Assembly: GCA_033297205.1 (NCBI GenBank)
Contig: MU859133.1
Coordinates: forward strand, 1 to 64,000
DNA length: 64,000 bases
Source of the DNA: Pseudoneurospora amorphoporcata
Lineage: Eukaryota; Ascomycota; Sordariomycetes; Sordariales; Sordariaceae
Direction of reading: 5' to 3'
Shown piece after piece: positions 55,823-64,000 of the stretch; position 1 is the first letter of the stretch, and each line of letters opens with the position of its first letter. Made by a program: the position numbers and the translations under genes. A model generated the notes under the pieces. It was given only the letters and a program-made list of their open reading frames with translations, ran no database searches and was not told the origin of the DNA.

Positions 55823-57494
55823 CTACCCAACCGTCCCCTCGCGTGCATGCTTCTCTTTTAGCCTCTTCTCCTGCTTCATGAACTCACGGATACCAACCGG
55901 CACGTTCTTGTACAGGTCATCGTTCCAAGTCGTGTCCGTAGTCGAAGTCGAAGTCGAAGTCCAAGTCTTTGTAGCACCAGTGCCAGTCGCAGGACTCTGA
56001 GCAGACGTCGTCCCAAAGTCCCAATTACTAAAACTTCCGCCCCCATCATCATCCATACTAACCGATCCCCTCTTGTCAACTACAGAATGTGCCGTGCCCG
56101 CCAACTCTGTCCCCTTGACGGCCGTCTGCTGTTGCTGGCCGTCTGCTGTAGAGCTAGAAGTAGAAGTAGAGTTCTGCTGACTCCCCCCAGCCTTGACCGC
56201 AGCCGTAACCGCCACCGCGCCCTCCTCACCCAGCCCAGCCTCCTGCGCAGCAAGCCGCTGCTCGGCCTCCGCCGTCGCCGTCGCCCACGCCTCCATCTCG
56301 TCCCGGTACAGGTCCCACACGCAGTTGACGCACCCGCTCATGCAGCAGTTGTCGGGTTCTTCGGGCCGTGGAGGGACGAGCACGCCCGCCACGAGCTTGG
56401 ATTGAGAACGGATGGAGGCGAGACGCTCGGCTCGTTGGGCCGCGCTGGCTAGGCTGGCAGAGAAGATGATTTTGGTAGCGCCGGCTTCGCCTTCTTTGGA
56501 GAGTTGGGAGGAGGAAGGGGCTGGAGCTGTGCCGCTGCCGTCGCTGCCGCTGAGATTGCCGCTTGGGTTGCTGCTTGGAGTTGGATCGGCTTGACTTTGG
56601 CGGGTTGTCCCCTGGGCCTAGAAAAAAGGAGGAGAAGCGAGTGGTTAGTATGTTTATGGGACAGAATTATGGGGAGTGGTTGGGAAGTGGCGCCATGGAA
56701 GAAGAAGGATGACGAAACAGTAATTTATATGCGAGCATGGCGATCAGGAAGTTTGTTGTTGATATTGGGTCAGGATCAGGATCAGGACTTAGGATCTGAG
56801 ATGTGGGAGTCACAGACTTGACCACTTGAGGTTCCTTTGACTCCTTTAGGTCCTTTTTCTTCGTCTTCAGCTCACGAGGTTTGCGCACAACCGCCGCGCG
56901 CTTGGCCGGGAGCGGCGCCGGGGTTGCGGGCATTGAGATGATAGCCTCGCCCCCTTTCTCATCCGTCTTCTTGGCTGGTTCCAGTTCGAGTTCATCGGCC
57001 GGGGTGGCAGAAGTGGTTGCAGAGGCGGGCTTCTTCTCCTCTTCCTTCTGCTCTTGCTTCGCGGGCGGCTGCTGTTCCTCCTCCTTCTTCGGAGGCTCGG
57101 AGGGCGTATGCGTAGGGGCGGAACTCACATTGTCGTCCTGCTTCGGCTTCGACGGCTCCGGCTCCGCTTGCTGCTTCTTCTCCGGTTCCGGCCTAGCTTC
57201 CGGCTCGGCGGGCGCAAGCTTGGTCGGGTACTTTTGCGAGGTCACTGGCGGCAACTCGGGCTTCGTGCCCGGGTAATTTTTGCTACCATTGAGAACGGCC
57301 TCGTAATAGGCACCGATGGGATGCGCCTGGTTCTGGGATCGGTCGACCGGAGTCGTAGGAGGCTCGCTCTTGCTGGAAGGAGGAGTACCGGTACCGCTTG
57401 CAAACATGCGCCGCGGCTGGAAGTGCTGCTGGTAAACGGCGGCGCGGGCCAAGGATCCTGCGGAGGACCGCGCAGCGATAACGGTCTGTCGCAT
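55823..57494 (-). CDS. Oxidoreductase-like (OXLD1) domain mitochondrial protein
   Basis: Exon 2 is secure: 56617-55823, beginning AQGTTRQSQAD. It includes the conserved PPRPEEPDNCCMSGC then VNCVWDLYRDEM block of the oxidoreductase-like domain (OXLD1 family), with four closely spaced cysteines. Exon 1, from 57494, opens with a mitochondrial presequence (MRQTVIAARSSAGSLARAAV...RRMFAS) followed by a long Pro/Glu/Lys-rich linker. The donor is not certain; a phase-0 GTGACT at 56813 would give 491 aa. Exon 1 could also continue to about 56740 with an unseen small intron. The biochemical function of the family is not known; the Cys set suggests metal or redox chemistry. It is divergent from the tRNA-Cys copy 3. 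Confidence 0.75.
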
Positions 57495-57932
57495 GGTTGC
57501 GTCAAGACGGGGTTCAAGACACTGACGACGAGAGGCAGGCGATCGGGAAGCTGAATGCGACAGTATGCAAGGTGTAAGAGATATTAAGCGTAGGCGGTGT
57601 TTGCCTTTTTTAGGTAATGCTTCTAGAAGCACTTGAATCATCAGACATATGCTGCAGGAAATGTGGATTATTTTGGACTAGAGCTAAATTGTTGCTAAAA
57701 CGTATCGGCAAAGGGAGAATCACGGAATTATGAGGTCGGACAACGGGGAATCGAAAGATGGAATTTCAGGGTCCGCGACAAAGCCCAGGGTCAACGTTGC
57801 GCTTGTACCGAGTCAAGACCGGGAAGTCGGGATCCCACGTCATTGCGCAGGAACAGACGGCAGGTGGCAGGGGTCAGAGTTCTATTTGTAGCTTATAAGT
57901 TACTATTTGCCAGGCTCTACCAACTCACAATT
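57495..57932. other. Divergent upstream region of OXLD1-like gene and tRNA-Cys copy 3
   Basis: No gene is seen apart from an N-terminal open continuation of the OXLD1 frame, which I treat as leader. Confidence 0.45.
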
Positions 57933-58003
57933 GGACCGGTAGCTCAGAGGTAGAGCGTTCGGCTGCAGTCCGAACGGTCACGCGTTCAATTCGCGTTCGG
58001 TCC
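57933..58003 (+). tRNA. tRNA-Cys(GCA), copy 3
   Basis: A 71-nt cloverleaf identical to copy 2 (D loop AGAGGTA). It is on the plus strand, 5.1 kb from the other two. Downstream is TCAATTCCTTTCTTTTTG, a T5 polymerase III terminator. No intron. Confidence 0.96.
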
Positions 58004-58141
58004 TCAATTCCTTTCTTTTTGTCCCCTTCGAACATCTTCGATATTCTCGCATCACCTTCCCTTTTCCACTCATCTCCAACCACACCCATCCCATCTCCAT
58101 TCTCAAGCCCTCAATCGCCTAGGATAAACATTGATTAAGAT

Positions 58142-58187
58142 GGGCCAGTGGCTCAGGGGTAGAGCGCTCAAATCTCGCTCAGTCCTC
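58142..58187 (+). pseudogene. Truncated tRNA-like fragment
   Basis: GGGCCAGTGGCTCAGGGGTAGAGCG has the acceptor/D-arm shape of the tRNA-Cys genes (A-box TGGCTCAGGGG), and CTCGCTCAGTCCTC resembles their 3' end. The anticodon and T arms are missing. It lies 139 bp after tRNA-Cys copy 3. Probably a broken tRNA copy or a tRNA-derived SINE head. Confidence 0.55.
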
Positions 58188-58199
58188 CTCTTCTTTCTT

Positions 58200-58201
<2 letters not shown>

Positions 58202-58244
<43 letters not shown>
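58202..58244 (+). repeat. T43 homopolymer
   Basis: Forty-three consecutive Ts, 15 bp after the tRNA-like fragment. On the plus strand it would end any polymerase III transcript started at that fragment. It looks like the reverse of a poly(A) tail. Confidence 0.92.
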
Positions 58245-58246
<2 letters not shown>

Positions 58247-59717
58247 AGGACCCTATCTTAAACTGGTGACAAGTTCGACTTTGAACTGACTGTGACACTG
58301 CATCTGGACGCGCTGCCAGGTATCCAACATTTGAGACGAGCCGAGGGTTGAAGCCGAAAAGAAGCCCTTGCAGTTGCACTCTTGACCTACTGACAGATCA
58401 CTACTTAATCATAACGATGACTTTACTCCAGCAGTTACTTTTTTTTCCCCTGGGTACGTAAAGATCTAGCAGACTTAAAACTTAAGAGCTGTTGCGAAGG
58501 TTCTTGTATCAATCAAGTCAAACCGTTACAACTCTCACTACTATTGGAGGGCAGCATCGACATAGACACCCATTCGGACATATACATAGACATTTACCTG
58601 GACATCCATTCTAACAAGCATATAGATCATCCCCCCCATTCACAGGCGGCGACCTGTCATTACGAAGCACCTCTTTGGCTCCCACACATCACCCAGTTGG
58701 GCCCAACTACATTACCCCAACTGAATCAGATGATTCGGAATCCTTTGGCACCGACAACACCGAACAAATCTAATTTGGATCTGGGATCCTCCAGCATCAA
58801 CCACACCGGCGGAGATGGATCTAATTCCGATTCCGTTTCCGATCCAGGGTCCTTCGGCACTAACAACGCCGACGGAAATGGCCTTCATGTCTTGCTATAG
58901 CCACCACGGTGATTTCAGGGTCGAGAACCTACGGTCCCGATACATCTGCCCCAATTTCTATAAGATTATAGGTCACGTCGTGATCCTCTGGGGCATTGTC
59001 AACGGCGCAGAGGAGAGAGGAGAGAAAAGGAGCTGGCGCAGGGACAGGATGTTCAGGTGGGATTCCAAGAATGATAACTTGGGGTTGATGCCCCGGTGTC
59101 CGACTTTGTTCAGATGTCGACCGCAAGAGGGAAGGAATGTTGGAAGGCGTGCACGAGGCCTGTTTGAGAGAAATGATCAAATTTCCCTTCTTACAGATGT
59201 ATTGGCAGGCACGGTGCGATGGATTCAGCCAAGTTGATCATGTTTTGTGCACAGTGTATCGTATCGTACCGGACAAAACGCGCTTGTGTAATTTACCCTC
59301 GGAGAAATTGTTAGTGTGGAATTGACGTCGCCTTACATCACTTGCATCAAACCCGTCTCCCAAACCTCTTCTTGCGACGAACAATTTGCTATCCCTTGAG
59401 ACTAGATCAGAGAAGTCACAAACGATGCTTTTGAACTCTGAGAAGGCCTCCGGTTGAATGCCACGGCAGGGAAGGACCTTTACAACGGGATCCACCCAAT
59501 CTTTCATCCGGCCCGTCAGCTACAGATACGTCAATCGAACAAACAGAAAATTTCCAAAATTTCGCCGGGTCCGACTCGTGGTGTCTTCCTCTCAGCAGCA
59601 TTTTAGCCAACGAAGTTCGTCAACTTGACAACCTCGCGCCCGCAACGTCATCCGGGGCCAACATATCAACAACCCCAACCCTGACTTCTGCAGGATCTGA
59701 ATGGACTTGCCGATGAA
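58245..59717. other. 1.5-kb region, no confirmed gene
   Basis: An open frame at 58544-58900 (118 codons) has an odd Ile/Asp/His repeat (DIYIDIYLDIHSNKHIDH) at its start and a Ser/Asp/Gly-rich end. It lacks any known domain and might be chance. The remainder shows nothing. Confidence 0.35.
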
Positions 59718-60857
59718 ATGACCTCTGAGCAGGTCCCGCCCCCATTGGCGGCCGCTCGCATTCTCTCCCATGACCTCGTCACCGTGGTCTTCACCAGCTC
59801 GCCAACACCCTCGGCACCTTCAACCGAGCTTCTCTCATCCATCATTGCCTCTTTCCAGAAGCATTGCGCTCCCCTGACCAAGTGCAGGGTCATCTTGGTC
59901 CTCGACACCTACGACCGCATTGCTTCCGACTCTCGTTTAAAGAAAGGGACTGTCACTGCCGAGGGGGCCAAAAAGTTCGCCCAGTACAAGGAGAACGCCA
60001 AGAAACTCATTCTCGACGAGTATTCGCGGAGCTATGGCGGGGCTGAGAATGCCTGCTACGACGACGGGCTCATTATCACCGAGGGTGAGGCCGAGTTCGG
60101 CTCAGTGGCCTATGCGCAACAGCACAACGCCGTGACTCTCACCATCACCAGAACCGAAGATAGGCGCATCACATTCATCGAGCCTCACGCGCGGGTTGGA
60201 TTTGGTCTAGGCGTGCGCTCGGCCCTACGGCTTACCGAGACGCCCTACGTTTGGATCCAGCAGCACGACTGGGCGCTTGTTGCCGACATCCCCTTGGCAC
60301 CGCTTCTCGAGATCATGCAGCAGTCCGAGTCTGCACCGGAGTCTCTTGATTCCTCTGATTCTGAAACGACAGATGGACAAGAGACTCGAACGACCTCAGA
60401 CGTACCGGTCAAGTATGTTTGCTTCCCTTCGACTCGCATGGTCTCCTACGCCAAGTCGGACCATGTCATGCTCTACCCGGCACTCCGAGCCTTGACGAAT
60501 CTGTACAAGCAGAACTTTTCTGTGGGAAGCGGGAGTACGAGTGTTAAAATCCCTCTTACGCCGCTCTTTTTCTGGCACGACAAGCCACACCTGGCCTCGA
60601 CGGCACATTACCTCTCCCAAATATTTCCCAGCCGCGCTGCTATGTTGAGGGGCGCCTTCATTGAAGACACGGCTGGCCAACGAGCGAGGACGGAGATGAA
60701 GGACGGGCTGTGGAGGAAGTGGGCTTGCTGGCTGTACTATCCTGAGGAGGGAACAAAGCTGTGTGTGCGACACCTTAAGGGGAGAACGTGGCGAGGGACG
60801 GATGGCGAGCTTGTGCAACGGATGCAATACATGCGACTCAACTCATACAACGCCTAG
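59718..60857 (+). CDS. Uncharacterised conserved fungal protein, possibly glycosyltransferase-like
   Basis: A single exon of 379 aa. No signal peptide or membrane helix. A Rossmann-like beginning, VTVVFTSSPTPSAPSTELLSSII then CRVILVLDTYDR, and a central block PYVWIQQHDWALVADIPLAPLLEIM resemble the nucleotide-sugar and acceptor regions of GT-A-fold enzymes, but a DxD motif is not clear. A Ser/Asp/Thr-rich insert lies at about 215-235. The C-terminus is basic and aromatic (GLWRKWACWLYYPEEG). I know no characterised relative. The start is the first ATG in the frame with an A at -3. It is convergent with the CPD1-like gene, 218 bp between the stops. Confidence 0.72.
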   Translation: MTSEQVPPPLAAARILSHDLVTVVFTSSPTPSAPSTELLSSIIASFQKHCAPLTKCRVILVLDTYDRIASDSRLKKGTVTAEGAKKFAQYKENAKKLILDEYSRSYGGAENACYDDGLIITEGEAEFGSVAYAQQHNAVTLTITRTEDRRITFIEPHARVGFGLGVRSALRLTETPYVWIQQHDWALVADIPLAPLLEIMQQSESAPESLDSSDSETTDGQETRTTSDVPVKYVCFPSTRMVSYAKSDHVMLYPALRALTNLYKQNFSVGSGSTSVKIPLTPLFFWHDKPHLASTAHYLSQIFPSRAAMLRGAFIEDTAGQRARTEMKDGLWRKWACWLYYPEEGTKLCVRHLKGRTWRGTDGELVQRMQYMRLNSYNA

Positions 60858-61075
60858 CCCGATGCACGTATTTGGTCTCGACAAGGGCCAGAAGAAATCA
60901 GAGGACGGGAATGACTGTCGTCCGTTTATTCCTATCCTACCAAGTCTTCATGCGTGCGGTTGCAATTGCTTCCCGTTAAAGCCCTCGGTGTTAGGAAAAG
61001 CAGATATTAATACCAGCATATCAAAATCCTCATATCTTAAACATGCCTTACCACATAGCAAAGCCCCCGTGATCT

Positions 61076-61793
61076 CTACAACACTCGCTTCGCGATCGGC
61101 TTCCAGTCCTTGATATCCTTATCAGTCGGGACCAACCACACAACACCGCCATTCCAACCATTTCCCTCAACATTGCCTTCCGGCTCAGTCAGCTTGACAC
61201 CGCCCTCCTCCACAACCTTGGTGATCTCCTTCAACCTGTCATCACTAATTGGCACATCCCCACTGCAGCCCTGCGCTTAGCACATCGCAGCCAACGAAGA
61301 GCGAGGAAGGAGAAGAAAAAAAACATGGGCTGAGAACTTACTACATCAAACTAACATGGGGCCCAAACTCCTTCCTCCACCACTCCAACCACTCTTGCGT
61401 CTTCTCACCATTCGCATCCTCCTCCCCATTCACTCCTCTCGCCCTCGCCAGCCCGGCAATCTTCTTGATCCCCTCATCCAGCTTAACCTTTGCATAGCAC
61501 CTCCGGTAGTAGGTGTCCTGAGAGTTGATGCCCTCGAACCGCACCTTAATCTCGTCAGCGGACGGCCATGGAATCGAATCGAGCCAGCGCTGGGGATCGT
61601 CGCCGTAGAGACCCGGGGAGATGCTGGAGCTGAGGGTCATGTGGGGAGCAAAGTACTCAGGAGCCAGGCGTGCGTCGGCAGCGCCAGCCTCGGAGGGAAA
61701 GTCGGAGGGGAGGCGCTGGGAGATGAGGAAGGAGAGGATGGGGTAGAGGGGGTGAGAGGAAGGAGGGGTTAGCCAGAGGGAGGAGCCGGGCAT
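61076..61793 (-). CDS. Cyclic nucleotide phosphodiesterase (CPDase), 2H superfamily
   Basis: Two exons, 61793-61342 and 61262-61076, 212 aa. Of two possible acceptors only GCTGCAG|TGGGG avoids a stop and gives MYGDVPISDDRL. Two H-x-T/S motifs define the 2H fold: HMTLSSSISP (His at about residue 51) and HVSLMYGDVP (His at about 146). The family (yeast Cpd1, plant CPDase) opens ADP-ribose 1'',2''-cyclic phosphate, a by-product of tRNA splicing, to the 1''-phosphate. The N-terminus MPGSSLWLTPP matches the usual start of this family, confirming the start codon. The product is probably cytosolic. The length, 212 aa, is close to that of other fungal members. Confidence 0.9.
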
Positions 61794-62886
61794 TTTGGGA
61801 GAGCAATATAAAAGAATCCAAATCGAATAGTCGGTTGTTGTTGCTCTTGAGAGTTTCGGTGATGGGGTTGAATTCGCGATGCCTTTCAGTTTCTCGTGTT
61901 CCGATGGCCGGTTGGCGATGATTTGACTGATTATGTCTGGAGGAGGAGGAAACCCACTGTTTTGTGAACGATGACGCCTGGCCATCCAATGATCTTGAAT
62001 GGCAAAAGTGGGGAAGTCTTGTGTTGCACCGCAAGCAAACCCTAACCCGTGAGCTAAGGTATGTTGCGATCTTACCCCTGACATCCCTTTGCAAACATGG
62101 GTCATCGCTCCAGACACACGTGGAAACAAGGTAGGATGTGGCAGAGTCATCAGGGTTCATCGAGGAAACATTGGATTCATTCTCTTAACGGAAGAGAACG
62201 GGTGATACATCCTTTGAGCCTCCGTCATTCTTTGACATGGGCCCGAGGCTGGCATGGACAATGAGGGTCTCCTGCGATTCTACGACGCAAGTACTAAAAC
62301 CGGCCGGTCAAAGAGATGGGACATATGAGCTAACACGATCTTTTATGGCAGGCTTCCAGAAACTATCGGAAACAAAGAAACTTTTACAAACCCGCATTCT
62401 TCATTTTTGTGAAAGGCGGCAACGACGAGCTAACAGCCCTACTGTTCAGTCGGCGGGATGGAACATTGGCTTTCTAGAAGCATTGATGTTACTCATAAAG
62501 GTGACTGTATCCCATCTCAATATCCACTGCGTGAGTTTGATCTGTTCAGGGTTTATCCAGCATACCTTGGTCATTGATCGCGTAAGTCATGTTGAACCTG
62601 ATCCGGTCCGGAGATGAATCATCGGATTCACCCTTCCTGGATTGATTCATCAGATATGTTGGAGAAAATATTACGCCATACGCACAAGATACACATAATA
62701 ATAATCCCCGCCCGATATGGAACCAAGACGGGGCACAGAAGAAGTTTTCCTCGCCTGAGGTTTGCACTCCGAACAAAGCGCTCACTCCTTCTGTCTGCTT
62801 TGAGATCAAATTCCAGATCAACTTACAGCCGTAGACTTCTAGCTAGTCCTTCTTTTTCACCAAGTACAGCACTCTTAATCCGAGAA
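61794..62886. promoter_or_regulatory. Divergent upstream region of CPDase gene and unknown gene
   Basis: No gene is recognised. A telobox, AAACCCTAACCC, lies at 62036-62047, about 245 bp upstream of the CPDase ATG (on its non-template side). Confidence 0.4.
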
Positions 62887-63543
62887 ATGGCAGAATCTTC
62901 GCCAGAGGTATTACTTCCCAAAATCGCCGGCACCTGCCCCCAAGCCTCCGAGTGTTCCCTCCGGTGCTACGCCCTTCTTCCCGACATTCGGCTTTACTCT
63001 TCAGATTCCTCCCAGAACCCCCGCCTCCTTTTCAAACAGCACATCCGCACAACCTTCGACCATCTACACTCCCTCTTCCAGTCCTTTATCTCTTCTACTT
63101 CTTCTGCCTCTCCCAGCACAAACCCAGACCGGGATGCTGCTCATTATCTCCGTCTCAGTTCATATTTGAAAAAGTGGAACTCATCAACAGAAGATAGTAG
63201 TACCTCTTCCACCTCCTCTGATGATATCCCAATCCTTGTGCTGCAAACCCTCCAAACCCTCGTCGACCGCTCCCGGAACAGGAACCAACGATTGAATACA
63301 CATTTAGCCGAACCGGCCGAAGATGACAAGCCCGTACCAATAACAATGTTTGACTTGAGGGTCAGGGTTCTCTTTAACACACTAATAACCGATTACGAGC
63401 TCTTCCTAATAGATCTGATCCCTTACTACAGAGAGGACTGGGCGGAGGGGAGAGGTAGGTGTCTGATGGCGGAGTTTGTGGGGGAGATCACGAGGACGGA
63501 GAAGAAATTGGAGCGGTGGATGGGGAGTGTAGAGCTTGTTTGA
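62887..63543 (+). CDS. Uncharacterised small fungal protein
   Basis: A single exon of 218 aa, starting at MAESSPEVLLPK. The frame is open for 91 more codons upstream, but that part is Arg/Ser-rich and lacks features, so I use the later ATG. Four Cys occur in the first 30 residues (CPQASECSLRCYALLPDIRL in part). Helical stretches follow (LLFKQHIRTTFDHLHSLFQSF, LVLQTLQTLVDRSRNRNQRL, LFNTLITDYELFLIDLIPYY), separated by Ser-rich linkers. No membrane segment or known domain. A regulatory or scaffold protein is possible, but nothing shows it. Confidence 0.6.
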   Translation: MAESSPEVLLPKIAGTCPQASECSLRCYALLPDIRLYSSDSSQNPRLLFKQHIRTTFDHLHSLFQSFISSTSSASPSTNPDRDAAHYLRLSSYLKKWNSSTEDSSTSSTSSDDIPILVLQTLQTLVDRSRNRNQRLNTHLAEPAEDDKPVPITMFDLRVRVLFNTLITDYELFLIDLIPYYREDWAEGRGRCLMAEFVGEITRTEKKLERWMGSVELV

Positions 63544-63854
63544 AGGATTGTAGGTGGTGAGGATACTGACTCCTGCTCTGGGTAAAATTCAAGCCAGGGA
63601 GGATGGAGGCTACGGTATCATCACAAGTTCACGACAAATGGCAGTGGTTCAACATTGCACTTTAATCAACGAATTCAAGAGATAGAACGCATTATAGAGA
63701 GAGAAATTGGATTTGAAGACGAATAACTCCACTACTAGTGACCCTCTCTCAACTCCAGCCCACGCGCTCCCTTTCCATTTTGTCTATGACGAGTCCAACC
63801 TCCATATCCTTTTCCGTTCCAATCCAGAACGACCTTGCCAACGCCAACCCTTTA

Positions 63855-63911
63855 TCAGTTATCCCAAGTCTTGCGACCACCGCCGTCTTTGACAAAATCA
63901 AAAGTAGGTGC
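63855..63911 (-). CDS. Possible 3'-terminal exon of a gene running off the window
   Basis: On the minus strand TTTTCCTAAG at 63921-63912 is a plausible 3' splice site. It is followed by GCA CCT ACT..., 19 codons ending in a stop at 63857-63855, encoding APTFDFVKDGGGRKTWDN. The composition looks coding and the context (pyrimidine tract plus CTAAG) is right, but no upstream exon could be joined within the window. Identity unknown. Confidence 0.35.
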   Translation of the reverse strand, partial: APTFDFVKDGGGRKTWDN

Positions 63912-64000
63912 CTTAGGAAAAGTAAAGACATACGAAACTGTTATCCAGATTCGAGTGCGAGAAAGATAGCAAAAGAAATGTTCATGCAACTTGTGGACGT

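Noticed and set aside
58544..58900. 118-codon frame with Ile/Asp/His repeat as a gene
   Set aside because: The repeat reflects an ACATAGACAT-like DNA repeat, and no homologous domain or promoter features were seen; left as unconfirmed.
15529..64000. A secondary-metabolite or defence gene cluster around the MFS transporter
   Set aside because: Neighbours are housekeeping genes (U6, DAHP synthase, an LRR protein); no synthase, P450 or pathway regulator is adjacent.

Overview
The window is nuclear DNA from a filamentous ascomycete (Pezizomycotina, most likely a Sordariomycete). The evidence is short GT-AG introns of about 55-200 bp with CTAAC-type branch sites, ascomycete-specific protein families, an intronless U6 snRNA, and transposons carrying the transition-only C-to-T/G-to-A damage typical of repeat-induced point mutation (RIP). 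Nothing looks bacterial or viral, and there are no operons.

Region 1 (1 to about 14.3 kb) is a nested transposon graveyard. A pogo/Fot1-type DNA transposon (392-2603, TA target site, inverted repeats, DD35D transposase) is interrupted inside its reading frame by a 312-bp LTR. A second solo LTR of the same family (2747-3058) has a perfect ATTAA duplication. A 497-bp solo LTR of another family (4698-5194, ATAGC duplication) carries a 19-bp minisatellite. A full-length chromodomain Ty3/Gypsy element (5588-12891, 207-bp LTRs, AGGCC duplication) sits inside an older AT-rich repeat whose uninterrupted paralogue lies at about 3191-3372. All the coding regions are broken by stops, and catalytic residues are lost.

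Region 2 (15.5-29.8 kb) is gene-dense: a VWA-Vwaint-Hint protein, ribosomal protein eL13, an armadillo-repeat SmgGDS-like protein, a mitochondrial ribosomal protein (mL50-like), a COX14-domain mitochondrial protein, and a His/Met-rich conserved fungal protein. A 4.6-kb stretch without a recognisable gene (29.8-34.4 kb) follows.

Region 3 (34.4-41.5 kb) holds DAHP synthase (shikimate pathway entry), a Cys-rich single-pass membrane protein, the U6 snRNA gene and a 14-TM-type MFS transporter. Region 4 (44-51.9 kb) holds a large Ser-rich leucine-rich-repeat protein, DPM3 (dolichol-phosphate-mannose synthase subunit) and a CENP-O-like kinetochore protein. Region 5 (52.5-64 kb) holds three tRNA-Cys(GCA) genes plus a tRNA-like fragment, a purine phosphoribosyltransferase (HPT1/XPT1-like), a mitochondrial OXLD1-like protein, two uncharacterised fungal proteins, a cyclic phosphodiesterase (CPD1-like) and a possible 3' exon at the right edge.

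The genes are mostly unrelated housekeeping functions (translation, mitochondria, aromatic amino acids, glycosylation, RNA 2',3'-cyclic-phosphate metabolism), so no gene cluster is claimed. The most distinctive items are the Hint-domain VWA protein with apparently intact autoprocessing residues, the datable transposon nest with its empty-site proof, and the tRNA-Cys group. Exon boundaries were inferred by hand from splice signals and frame continuity; no alignment was run.
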